A stretch of 64,000 bases of DNA from Strigomonas culicis (Eukaryota; Euglenozoa; Kinetoplastea; Trypanosomatida; Trypanosomatidae), in the NCBI GenBank assembly GCA_000482145.1, contig AUXH01000011.1, positions 21,632-85,631 of the forward strand, written 5' to 3'. The position numbers and the translations under genes are program-made. The notes beneath the pieces are model-generated. The model had not been told where the DNA came from. It worked only from the letters and a program-made list of their open reading frames with translations, and did no database searches. Numbering within the stretch: position 1 is the first letter of the stretch; every line of letters begins with the position of its first letter. Below, one piece after another: positions 46,459 to 55,885 of this stretch.

Positions 46459-49400
46459 ATGCATCGCACTCCAGCGCCTCTGGAGAACCGAAACTCCGAC
46501 TCACGCGGACGTGGACGCGGTGGCGGCCGAGGGCGTGGTGGCCGTGGTGGTGAACGAGGACGTGGCAGCTCCCATCGAGGACAGGGAGGTAACGGCAGAG
46601 GTCATGGGCGAGGGCGTGGCGGTAGTGGAGAACATGCTGGAGGGCTTGGACGTGGTACCACCCGCCGTGGTGATCTAAACAACGGCCAGCCGATGCATCA
46701 AGATGAGGTGTTGCAGCACATCAACCAGCTCTTTAACACCACTGATTTCACTGTGGATGATGTAAACCTAACGTATTTGTTGAGTGCGGCAGAGAGAGAG
46801 AATGAGAGGGTCTTCAGGAAGCAAATCGTCGATATCCTGGACCGTCTCTGCCCTCTCTTGTCGAAAGATTTTCACACGAACCGTGTCTTTGTGATGAGAC
46901 TGTTGGGAAGTGCGCCGCGCTTAATGTACGTGGAGAGCCTTGCAAAGATGTTTCTGCACTTCCTCAGCTCCGGCACCGGAGCAGAGCTGCGATCCACTCA
47001 TCTGGATGCGCTACAAGACTTTGCGCAGCGCGGTGGCGCTGCCAATTTTCCTGCGAACGAGTTGTCGAAGCTGATCGAGGCGCGGCGCTTGGAGATGCCT
47101 GCGGATCGCCTTCCGCGGAGAAACCTTTTCAGCGCAGAGCATACCCCGTGCGAGTACCATGGTGAAATCATAGAGGATGATGCAGCCGATTTGAATCTAC
47201 CCAGCGAAAACGATCTTTTCACCAAACCGGAAACCAACATCAAGGCGTTGCCGTGCGTTCAGGTGAATGCTCCGATTGCTGAGCACTACGTAAAGAAACA
47301 TCTTTTGGTGCTGTTTACTCTGCTGCGCGAGGACTGCTCTCGTGGTTTGAAGAATGCCATACAAGTTCTTACGTCCGCCGCGCAAAGGACACGCTCGCCA
47401 TTCCGTGACCAAAGACGGCTGAGGAGAGCGGTGCGCGAGCTGGATGAGCAAAAGAACACTCGTCCGATGTTTGATATCGTATCGATGGGCCTCGCGTTTA
47501 ACTTCGACTACGGCGTTGCTTACTCGTTGCGGGTGCCGGGGCGTAACGGTCGCAAGCAGCGCGGTCTGATGCCGATGAACCTGCTCGCACTGAGCCCCGT
47601 CACAGACACTGCTAGGGGACAGTGGATTCTGGGCCTGATACTGCCGACCTTTAGGGGGAAGACGGACAACAAAAGGAGTGACACGGATATTACCTTTTTT
47701 CCTCTAAACAGCGGCACAGTCGGTGCCACTTGTGCGTCGATGAGGAGGGGTACGGTTTTTGTGGGGTTGGAGTCCAACGCGTACTACAGCGTGTATGACG
47801 GAGCCTTGCAGTCGCTGAGGCAGTTCTACCGCTCACCGCCACTACCTCTCTTTCGGCCACTGTTTGAGCTGGTGCGGAACGATGTACCGTTGTACCTGGA
47901 GGGCAGACCTCTCGATATCGCCCGTAGCATCCTAACGAAGGAAGATTTCAACGGACCGATCAACCCTCTGAATCTGGATGAGTGGAGAAGCGCTTGTAGG
48001 GAGTGGACGCTTGAAGAGGAAGTGGCTTTGCGAGAGAAGGCATCGGAGGACCCCAGTTTCAAACACTGCCACGTGGTGGACGAGACCCAGCGAGCGGCGC
48101 TGCACCACATCTTCAGCCATCGCGTGGCCATTGTGCAGGGAACGCCCGGCACCGGCAAGTCCTTTATCGCTGTGAAGGCCGTCCAGATTCTTCATCAAAA
48201 CCGCACAACGGCGCAAGGGAATGATATTCCCATGGGGCCGATCCTCATTATGGCGCTGACGAACCACGCGGTGGATGCTGTTCTTGAGGATTTACTCCAT
48301 TTCTTCAAGGACTCGCACACGCAGAGAGATGGGGAAGACATCAAGATGCTGCGTCTGGGCAGTGGTACAAAGGTAGAGGACCTCCAGAAGTACAAGTATC
48401 CCCCTGGCACCCTCGCTCGCACAAAGTATTTACATGAGCTCGAGAAGAGGATAGAAAAAATGAAGTCGACTACGTGCCTTTTAAACGACGACACGTTGTA
48501 TTTTGGAGAGTATCTCCAGAGAAGCAAATGGGGTGCGATCCAGGCAGCGGTCAAACCTTTCCGCTTTCAAGCTACTGTCCGTAGCAGGGATGTCGCAGCG
48601 CTACTCCAACAGGTAAACGATTGCTGCGAGTATGAAGAAGACGATGAGGACCTAGACAAGGCACTGTACGCGCTGTTCCACAATTCCCATGAGTGTCCGC
48701 GAGAGGAGTTGATAGAGGCTACGCGGAGAGCGTCGCTGCTCACCCTTTGCGGTTTTCCAAAGCTGAAGGAGCTGTGGTCCTCTCCTTGCCGAGAGCGGGA
48801 CCCTCTCAGTGCCTCATTGTGGAGGACAGCCCCGAGGGCGAACCGCAGGCTTGCTGCCTTGTTGGAGGAGCTGGACAGTGCGCTGCGGCAAGAGGCACGT
48901 GGACGAGCGGATGAGGAAGGAGTGCCCCAGGAGGATGCTGATGCCGACGCAACGAACGACGAGCAAGAGAGGTGGAACGCGAGAGCGGCAGATCTGGCGC
49001 AGCCTGCACCGGAACTGGCGTACGTCACCAGCAGTGAGAAGGCTGAGGATGTAAGCCGCTCCATTCTTACCGCGGTCTCGGAGCTCACTAGCAGAGGTAA
49101 CATCGATGATATTGACATGATTTACTCGAGCTTAACGCTAGAGCAGCGGACCCTGTTCTTGAAGGCCGCACAAATCGTGGATGATAAGAATGTGCGCGAG
49201 GCACTGGAGAAACTGATCGGGCCGGCATTAGAGAGGGAAATTTCGCTGTCGAAACAGCAGATCATAGAGAGGAAAGTGAAGCATATGAAACAGATGTGGG
49301 TCATCGGTGGAACTGTGAATGGAATCCTCAACGAAGTGGAGTGCATTCGCCGACTGAAGCCGCGGGTCATCATCGTGGAGGAAGCGGCGGAGGTGTTTGA

Positions 49401-52400
49401 GGGGTACACGCTGGCTGCGCTTACGGAGAACGTTGAGCACCTGATCCTGATCGGTGACCACAAGCAGCTCTCGCCGAAGGCGGAGGAGATGAAATTGATG
49501 GAGAAGAACTTGGAAGTTTCGTTGCAGGAGCGGCTTGTCTTGAGTGGAGGTGACTACGTCACCCTGGTCACGCAGCGTCGCATGCACCCGCTCGTGTCCC
49601 GCCTTGTGCACCCCTACTACCGCAGCGACAAGAGGCAGCCTGTGCAGATTGTTGACCACCCCAGCACCGAACGCATCCCTGCGCCGCTTGGCATTCGCGG
49701 TGAGCGGCGCGGGTACCTTGTTTCGTACTCGCTGGAGGATCACCCCACTGCGAAGGAGCAACAGGACGATTTCACGAAGAGCTATTTGAACAAGTACGAG
49801 GCGGATGTTGTATTGGCCATCGTCACGCACCTGCTCCGCTACAACCCCAACAAGTCGATCATTGTCCTGGTGGCCTACGCAAAGCAGCTGCTGGACCTTT
49901 CGCAAGATCTTAGGTCCGTCTCCGAGAATGTCCTTCTTCGCACCATTGACGATTTTCAAGGTGAGGAGGGCGACTTTGTTGTCATCTCTACGGTGCGAAC
50001 GGACAAGCCCGGCTTTCTCCAGAGGGAGAACCGAGCGTGCGTGGCACTGAGTCGTGCGCGCATGGCTTTCTATGTCGTGGGATACACACCGATGCTGAAG
50101 AAGGCGTGCTCCATCTACCAACACATGGTTCAGGTGCTCACCGAGGAGGATTGTGTGGGAACCACCTTCCCTGCGCAGTGCTCCGAGCACGGCACGACGT
50201 TTGACTTCGCCACGCTGGCCAGTTATCGCGCGAACTGCTGCAAGTCCGTGTGCGGCTACTCTCTTCCGTGTCGGCATCAGTGTGAGCAGAGTTGCCATGC
50301 ATGGACGGAGGCGGCCCATCAGAAGATCAAGTGCCAACGTGTCTGTGGTCGTGTGGGAGCGGCGTGCACGAAGAACGTGCGGCGCTGCGACCACCCCTGC
50401 GAGAAATTGTGCTATGAAGCCTGTGAGCCGTGCCAGCTGAAGGTCCCGTATACCTGCCCGGACTGCGGCCACGAGATGCGTATAACGTGCTGCACACTGC
50501 ACAATGACCCGGATAGTATTTGCTGTGAGAATGTGGTCACCGTGCCGGCGGAGGCTACCCTCTGTGGGCACCCCATTCAAGTCCCGTGCTACCTCACTCG
50601 TGATATGGAGAAGGTGGCACCGCACTGCAAGGTTCCCTGTGGCCACCATCTGGACTGCGGCCACGTGTGTCCTTTAACGTGCCACATGACAGCCGATAGC
50701 GAGGCCTTCAACGGAACGCATGCGCATCAGCAGAAGCAATGCACTCAGATTGTGAGCGCCACCCTCCCATGTAGCCACAAAGTGAAGAAAAAGTGCAACG
50801 AAGACGTAGCGAGCCTTCACTGCTCCGATAAGTGTGCATACAAGATGCCCTGTGGCCATACGTGCGTGAAGAAGCGTTGCGGACACCCGGGCGAGCATCT
50901 GTGCGAGCAGCGTCGCGAGAAGACGTGTGATGCGTGCGGCCACTCCTTTGTTGTCCAGTGCAGCGAGTACGAGAGGGCCATATGCCCTCGCACATGTGGC
51001 AAGGAGCTCACGTGTGGACATGTGTGCAAGGCGCCGTGTGGCGAGTGCTGCGTTGATGCGAAGCGGCCCGCGTGGGCGCAGCATGCGGCGTGCAAGGGCT
51101 GCTGCGACGCGCCGCTGCCGTGCGGGCACCGGTGCAAGGATGGGTGCGGCATCACCCCTTGCGGCCGCTGCACGTCTGTGTGCACCTTCTTCTGCGGGCA
51201 TGGGCAGCCGTGCAACGAGGGCAGGTTCCACGCCTGCAGTGAGTGCCCTGCCATGCGCTGCAACGAGCCGTGTCTGTGGTCGTGCCCCCATCACCAGTGC
51301 GGCAGAAGGTGCCACGAGCCGTGCGATCGTCCCCCTTGCGACCACGCGTGCACGAAAACGCTTCGCTGTGGACATCCATGCGCCGGTGTGTGCGGGGAGC
51401 CGTGTCCGCAGCACTGCCCCGTGTGCTATCAGCAGGAGAAGCCGGAAAAACGACGACCTCCCCATTTCAACGATCTGGGCACGATTTTCGCCGACCCAGC
51501 GGAAGTGGAGCGCTTTCTGCGCGGCGAGGGCATGCCGGACGAAAAGGAGGACTCTCCCGCTGGCGACATGGGCCTGGTGCAGCTGCCGTGCTGCTCGACA
51601 CTTACAGTGGTGAGCGTGCTGGATCAGTACGTAGCCTCGAAGAAGGCCGAGCGCCAGAGCGGTTCGTCCGCTATCAACGACGTACTGATTCGGTGCCCGT
51701 TTTCGCGAGACGATGGTGCGCAATGTTGTTCGCCGCTTCTCCCCGTATGGTACCGGCGGCAGTCTCGCACAATTCTTGAGGGGTACGAGCGTCTGGTCCG
51801 TTTTAACGATATGCTGCGCACGAAGGAGGCAGAGCGCAAGGAAGCAAGTAGAACCTATATCCGGCAGTGGGCGTATAATGTCATGCAAATGCTGTACCCT
51901 GGCGACGAACAGGAGCGACTCAAAGTAGTCCAGGAGGCGTACGACAAGGCGTTTGGGTCCGAATTTCTGCGGGATCCACGTTTGACTGCAACGGACGAAT
52001 TCGCTGATAAGGAGAAAGGGGTTTGGGCGCAGAATATCCCCACAGCAGTTACAAAGAACAATAAAGCCGCGAAGCAGCCGTTGAAGGAACACCGGAAGAG
52101 GTTCTCTGCACTTTTGTTAGACGAGGAGAGTTCGAGGTGTCACGTTCCCATGGACAGTTCCTTCAAGAGGTTGCTGAAGATGCTCTTTTTTCCCACCGAG
52201 GAGTGCCAGCGCTTCTTTACCGAGCGCTTCTTCGACGACGACGGAAGCAGCACCCAAGCCCAGTCGTCACAGCGCGCGCAGCGGGACCTCTTGCCTTGTG
52301 CCCTGGAACTCTGCATTAACTTGCTGGACCTGCACCTCCTCCGGACGGAGACCATCGAGAGGTCAGCGAATGAGGAGAATGGGGCCACCATGCGGAACGC

Positions 52401-52980
52401 ACTCGACATCTTTGAAAAGGCGGAGGCGAAGTATGTGCAGAGCGCATTCCACGAGGAGAAGGTGGACACGTACCGTCGCGAGGTGGCGCTGCAGTCGTGG
52501 ACGGTGCTTGTGCGGCTGTGCAAGGCCAGTTGTGCCGTTGCAGCTCTCCGTGAGTTTCCGGATAGCGACCACATCAAAGGTGAACTGGCACGGCTGCGCG
52601 CGAGTTTCCGGACGGACGAGACCTTCTTTATTCCCGAGGCGGGTTGCGCAACCACTGGGTTCCTGGAGAAGCTTGAGACACGCGCGGAACCAATTCTGAA
52701 GCAGACCGAATCTCTTGTGCAAGCGGTGCGAAGGAGGCCGCCGTCGCCGGAGTTTCTGCGAAACATTTATGGCGCCATGGCGAATGACCCTGGGCATTGG
52801 TTCACGTGCCCCAACGGCCACTTTTATTTGATTGGCGACTGCGGCGGCGCCATGGAAGCGTCCAAGTGTCCCGATTGTGGAAGGGTTGTTGGCGGCGGGC
52901 AGCACAAATCGGCAGAGGGAAACCGGTTTGCAGGTGATTACGTGACTCCAGGCGCCGCACGACGGCCGTGGCCCCAGTAG
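46459..52980 (+). CDS. ZNFX1: ZNFX1-like SF1 helicase with NF-X1 zinc fingers and C-terminal RZ finger
   Basis: 2173 residues (human ZNFX1 1918). The N-terminus is an RGG/GRG-rich RNA-binding tail (about residues 15-75). The UPF1-like superfamily 1 helicase shows Walker A GTPGTGKS near 561-568, ALTNHAVD, a DEAD-equivalent VEEAAEVFE near 973, GDHKQLSPKAE near 1000, DDFQGEEGDFVVISTVR near 1164 and ALSRAR. About a dozen NF-X1-type Cys/His modules fill residues 1258-1658 (C-x-H-x-C patterns such as LPCGHRCKDGC). Residues about 2112-2145 form an RZ finger: C-P-x-G-H-x3-I-G-x-C-G-G, then CPDCG and VGGGQH. In animals ZNFX1 senses double-stranded RNA and links to small-RNA inheritance. The start is the first ATG after the AG at 46432; the open frame further upstream is spacer. 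Confidence 0.9.
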   Translation: MHRTPAPLENRNSDSRGRGRGGGRGRGGRGGERGRGSSHRGQGGNGRGHGRGRGGSGEHAGGLGRGTTRRGDLNNGQPMHQDEVLQHINQLFNTTDFTVDDVNLTYLLSAAERENERVFRKQIVDILDRLCPLLSKDFHTNRVFVMRLLGSAPRLMYVESLAKMFLHFLSSGTGAELRSTHLDALQDFAQRGGAANFPANELSKLIEARRLEMPADRLPRRNLFSAEHTPCEYHGEIIEDDAADLNLPSENDLFTKPETNIKALPCVQVNAPIAEHYVKKHLLVLFTLLREDCSRGLKNAIQVLTSAAQRTRSPFRDQRRLRRAVRELDEQKNTRPMFDIVSMGLAFNFDYGVAYSLRVPGRNGRKQRGLMPMNLLALSPVTDTARGQWILGLILPTFRGKTDNKRSDTDITFFPLNSGTVGATCASMRRGTVFVGLESNAYYSVYDGALQSLRQFYRSPPLPLFRPLFELVRNDVPLYLEGRPLDIARSILTKEDFNGPINPLNLDEWRSACREWTLEEEVALREKASEDPSFKHCHVVDETQRAALHHIFSHRVAIVQGTPGTGKSFIAVKAVQILHQNRTTAQGNDIPMGPILIMALTNHAVDAVLEDLLHFFKDSHTQRDGEDIKMLRLGSGTKVEDLQKYKYPPGTLARTKYLHELEKRIEKMKSTTCLLNDDTLYFGEYLQRSKWGAIQAAVKPFRFQATVRSRDVAALLQQVNDCCEYEEDDEDLDKALYALFHNSHECPREELIEATRRASLLTLCGFPKLKELWSSPCRERDPLSASLWRTAPRANRRLAALLEELDSALRQEARGRADEEGVPQEDADADATNDEQERWNARAADLAQPAPELAYVTSSEKAEDVSRSILTAVSELTSRGNIDDIDMIYSSLTLEQRTLFLKAAQIVDDKNVREALEKLIGPALEREISLSKQQIIERKVKHMKQMWVIGGTVNGILNEVECIRRLKPRVIIVEEAAEVFEGYTLAALTENVEHLILIGDHKQLSPKAEEMKLMEKNLEVSLQERLVLSGGDYVTLVTQRRMHPLVSRLVHPYYRSDKRQPVQIVDHPSTERIPAPLGIRGERRGYLVSYSLEDHPTAKEQQDDFTKSYLNKYEADVVLAIVTHLLRYNPNKSIIVLVAYAKQLLDLSQDLRSVSENVLLRTIDDFQGEEGDFVVISTVRTDKPGFLQRENRACVALSRARMAFYVVGYTPMLKKACSIYQHMVQVLTEEDCVGTTFPAQCSEHGTTFDFATLASYRANCCKSVCGYSLPCRHQCEQSCHAWTEAAHQKIKCQRVCGRVGAACTKNVRRCDHPCEKLCYEACEPCQLKVPYTCPDCGHEMRITCCTLHNDPDSICCENVVTVPAEATLCGHPIQVPCYLTRDMEKVAPHCKVPCGHHLDCGHVCPLTCHMTADSEAFNGTHAHQQKQCTQIVSATLPCSHKVKKKCNEDVASLHCSDKCAYKMPCGHTCVKKRCGHPGEHLCEQRREKTCDACGHSFVVQCSEYERAICPRTCGKELTCGHVCKAPCGECCVDAKRPAWAQHAACKGCCDAPLPCGHRCKDGCGITPCGRCTSVCTFFCGHGQPCNEGRFHACSECPAMRCNEPCLWSCPHHQCGRRCHEPCDRPPCDHACTKTLRCGHPCAGVCGEPCPQHCPVCYQQEKPEKRRPPHFNDLGTIFADPAEVERFLRGEGMPDEKEDSPAGDMGLVQLPCCSTLTVVSVLDQYVASKKAERQSGSSAINDVLIRCPFSRDDGAQCCSPLLPVWYRRQSRTILEGYERLVRFNDMLRTKEAERKEASRTYIRQWAYNVMQMLYPGDEQERLKVVQEAYDKAFGSEFLRDPRLTATDEFADKEKGVWAQNIPTAVTKNNKAAKQPLKEHRKRFSALLLDEESSRCHVPMDSSFKRLLKMLFFPTEECQRFFTERFFDDDGSSTQAQSSQRAQRDLLPCALELCINLLDLHLLRTETIERSANEENGATMRNALDIFEKAEAKYVQSAFHEEKVDTYRREVALQSWTVLVRLCKASCAVAALREFPDSDHIKGELARLRASFRTDETFFIPEAGCATTGFLEKLETRAEPILKQTESLVQAVRRRPPSPEFLRNIYGAMANDPGHWFTCPNGHFYLIGDCGGAMEASKCPDCGRVVGGGQHKSAEGNRFAGDYVTPGAARRPWPQ

Positions 52981-52986
52981 CAAACT

Positions 52987-53028
<42 letters not shown>

Positions 53029-53455
53029 TACCACGAACTGTCTGTGGAAATAAGATTCTCTGATATATATCATTTTTTGTTCTATCTTCTATATTTTTTT
53101 CTTTTTTGTTATTTACACCTCTTATCATTGATACTGCACTTTATCCATCTGGAGACGGTGCCTGTATGAGCCAGTTAATTGACATCAGCGTTGTTTCTCT
53201 TGAGCTTTTTTTTTTTGGTTGGTGTTGTTGTTGTTACTGCCGTGGCGACGGGCTTTTGCACACTCACCGCAACGGAATAGCTATGATTTTCCCTGTGTGG
53301 CAATGTTCGTTACCTTTGTGGCTCCTTTCTCTTACATTTTGTTTAAAAGGATAATTCTTCTTTTTGTTAACTTCTATTATTTTCTAGTTCTGATTGTTGT
53401 GTACTCATTTATCCGTCAATAGCGTTGACAGACATTCTTTCTCGGTGTACAACGT
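52981..53455 (+). other. Spacer with (GT)19 repeat and acceptor for the surface-protein gene
   Basis: Begins with a (GT)19-20 microsatellite (52988-53026) just after the ZNFX1 stop. A T-rich tract at about 53351-53385 ends ATTATTTTCTAG with AG at 53386-53387, 68 nt before the ATG at 53456, so the next locus retains an intact-looking splice signal. Confidence 0.55.
52988..53026 (+). repeat. (GT)19 microsatellite
   Basis: Perfect GT run eight bases after the stop codon of the ZNFX1-like gene, thus in its 3' UTR. Confidence 0.95.
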
Positions 53456-55885
53456 ATGACTAACGGACGAGGTTTTACTATGATAAAGCGTTGTCGTGGT
53501 TGTTTAGAATTCATGTCACTGTGCCTTCTCGTCTTACTGGGAATACTGCTATTAAATACCGGTCCCTCAAGTGCCACAGCTGTAAAACCTGTCACGGGCA
53601 GTTTCATATTGTCCGAAGGAGTGGTGGATGATGTCTTGTACGACGTGAGCAAGATGACTAAAGTGTCTGCTAAATCTGTAAGCGTTCTCACGGATTGTAC
53701 CATTAAAGGAGGTGGCGTCGGTTTCAGTGGGTTTTAGAGCTCAATGATGGAAAGTCCGATTCCGCTATTTAACTTATCGATGGTTCACACAACTGTCACA
53801 AACGCTTCGATATTCATCAATGGATATTTTCCGCCGTACTCGACGTTCATGATGTTGTATACCACAGGCACCATGGGAGGCAGCACTCCACTCTATGACT
53901 TTCGGAGTCTTGTACCCGAGGACCGTGTGCTTGTGTACTTACACGAGACAACCGCTACGTGGAGTAAGGACGGTGCCGGCGGTGCGGTGCTCCTCCTGGG
54001 CGGCTCCGTGAGGCAGTTGTTCCAGCGGTACAGCGGGCTCTACCTGGTGAACACGGACGCGACGCACGCTGCGCACGTGCTGCATCACGCGGGTCCGCAG
54101 TGCTCCCGTGGCACGCAGTGCCTGGGCGTGCACTACGGCCTGATCGCGGTTGACGTCGCGACGTGCGTGATGTGCACCGGTCCCTTTGTTCGGAGTGAGC
54201 CCACCGTTTCCTTCATGGTCGCGGCAGCGAGCGGCGTGGTGCGCTTCTCGAACTGCACGTCCACCGGCGGCCAGCCCTTCATGAGCGCGGCGGGGTCCGT
54301 GTCGATCCAGGTTTCTCTGCTGGGAAACCTTCTCTTCTACGGTATCACGGTGGATGGCCCCTTTTTCGCTCCCGGCACGGTGATGCCTGGAGTGGCGGGG
54401 CTGGGCTACATTTCTTTCATGCACATCAACGCGGTCTCTATCGTCACCTCATCGGCAACCTTCCCTCTCGTGACGTACAGCGAGAATACCATCTGGATGG
54501 GCAACATCACCTTGGGTGGCACGCTCATGACTTCCATCGCGGACCTGACGTCGAAAAAGATGACGACCAACTACTTGTTGGACCCGTACGGCACCGTAAA
54601 GGCCACGTCGGGAGACCCAGACATTATCGAGACGGTTGGGTCCAACTCTTCCGTCTTCTGCGCGCGCCCTGGTTTCTCCAGCTCCTCGTTGGAGCAGTTC
54701 AATACCTGGAAGCGGGCCCACTGCAACTGTGAGTCTGGTACGTATGGGCCTTACTGCATGCCGATCGCGGACTCTGTCTTGTTCTATGCGAACTACAATG
54801 CGAAGAATACGGACATGTCGTGTGAAATGGAGAACTGTATCACTTGCATATATACACTTTCCCCGATGTGCATTAAATGTGAGCCAGGTTTCAAAATGAA
54901 TAGCGACATGTGTGTGCCCAAAGAATGCTATGTCGATCACTGTGCCGAGTGCGTCTTTGACTCGGAAGAAATCTGCTCTGTGTGCGACGCCGGTTTCAAA
55001 TTTGAGAGCGACAACATCAAATGCACGGAGAAAATATGCGGCGTGGATAACTGTACAAGGTGTGTCTTCGACACGGAGGATAAGTGCGAGGTGTGTGATG
55101 CCAACTTCAAGCACAGCGAGGACAAGAAGACGTGCGTGTCTATGACGTGCCACGTTGCGAACTGTGACATCTGTGTGACGGAGCGCGACATGGAGTGTCA
55201 GAACTGCGGTGCTAACTATAAGCTCAACCGCAGAGGTACTTGCGTAGAGAAGGAGTGTGTGGTAGCAAACTGTGTCACGTGCGTCTACGGCACGGAAGGG
55301 AGCTGTAGCTCGTGCGCGGATGGCTACACCTTGTCGAGTGGAGGTAGTTGTGCTGCGGCATCGGATAACTCCGGTTTATCCACGATTACCATTGCTGGTG
55401 TCGGAGCCGCCGTAGGCGGTGCTGCACTTTTGGCCGCCTTGCTACTCCTCGTGTTTCTGTGTTGCTGCAAGAAGAAGCGAGATACTCTGAGTTCGATGGA
55501 GGTTGTTACTCCGCTCGACACGCTTGACCGAGTGGACACTGCCGATTCACTGGGTACTGTCGTTCCATTCCAGGCTGTGAATCCATTGGATGTAAGAGAG
55601 TCTGCAAATGCGCTTAACATGAAGGGAATTGTGAGGTGCTTGGATCCACAAGACGGTTTACGAGATGTAGATAACTCCTACAAGGATGAGCATGCTGATT
55701 CTGCAGGAGATGCAGGGACACAGTGTGAGTTGCTGGTTCGAAGTGAACTGTCACGCACCGGTCGCCGCAGCGGTCGTTCGGCACGATCAGGGCGCAACCG
55801 CTCTTTGCATCGCAGTCAGGGGATATTCGAGGATATTGACCTTAGCAATATGTACGACGATAACGTTGAAGAAATACTAGAGTAG
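53456..55885 (+). pseudogene. Type I Cys-rich surface protein gene interrupted by one in-frame TAG
   Basis: An 810-codon frame broken only by TAG at 53735-53737 (codon 94); the part before (93 residues) and after (ATG at 53744, 713 residues) are in the same frame, so this is a nonsense codon and not a frameshift. Upstream: a signal-anchor or signal peptide (LCLLVLLGILLLNTG, about residues 22-36). Downstream: an ectodomain rich in Thr, Ser and Gly with sequons. Five Cys modules follow (54817-55355; spacing about C-x4-C-x2-C-x7-C-x2-C-x10-C, such as DNCTRCVFDTEDKCEVCDANF), similar to furin/EGF-like repeats of protist surface proteins. A transmembrane helix (about 55381-55464), a CCCKKKR stop-transfer and a 130-residue cytoplasmic tail end it. 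It may be a recent pseudogene, a read-through gene, an allele or a sequencing error; the downstream ATG alone would lack a signal peptide. Confidence 0.75.

Noticed and set aside
49228..52092. Two long minus-strand frames (478 and 472 codons)
   Set aside because: Antisense to the ZNFX1-like gene, whose helicase and zinc motifs are certain; the shadow proteins have no recognisable domain.
53456..55885. Alternative genetic code with TAG as sense
   Set aside because: TAG ends several other intact genes here at the expected length (43777-43779 and 52978-52980), so reassignment would need to be local.
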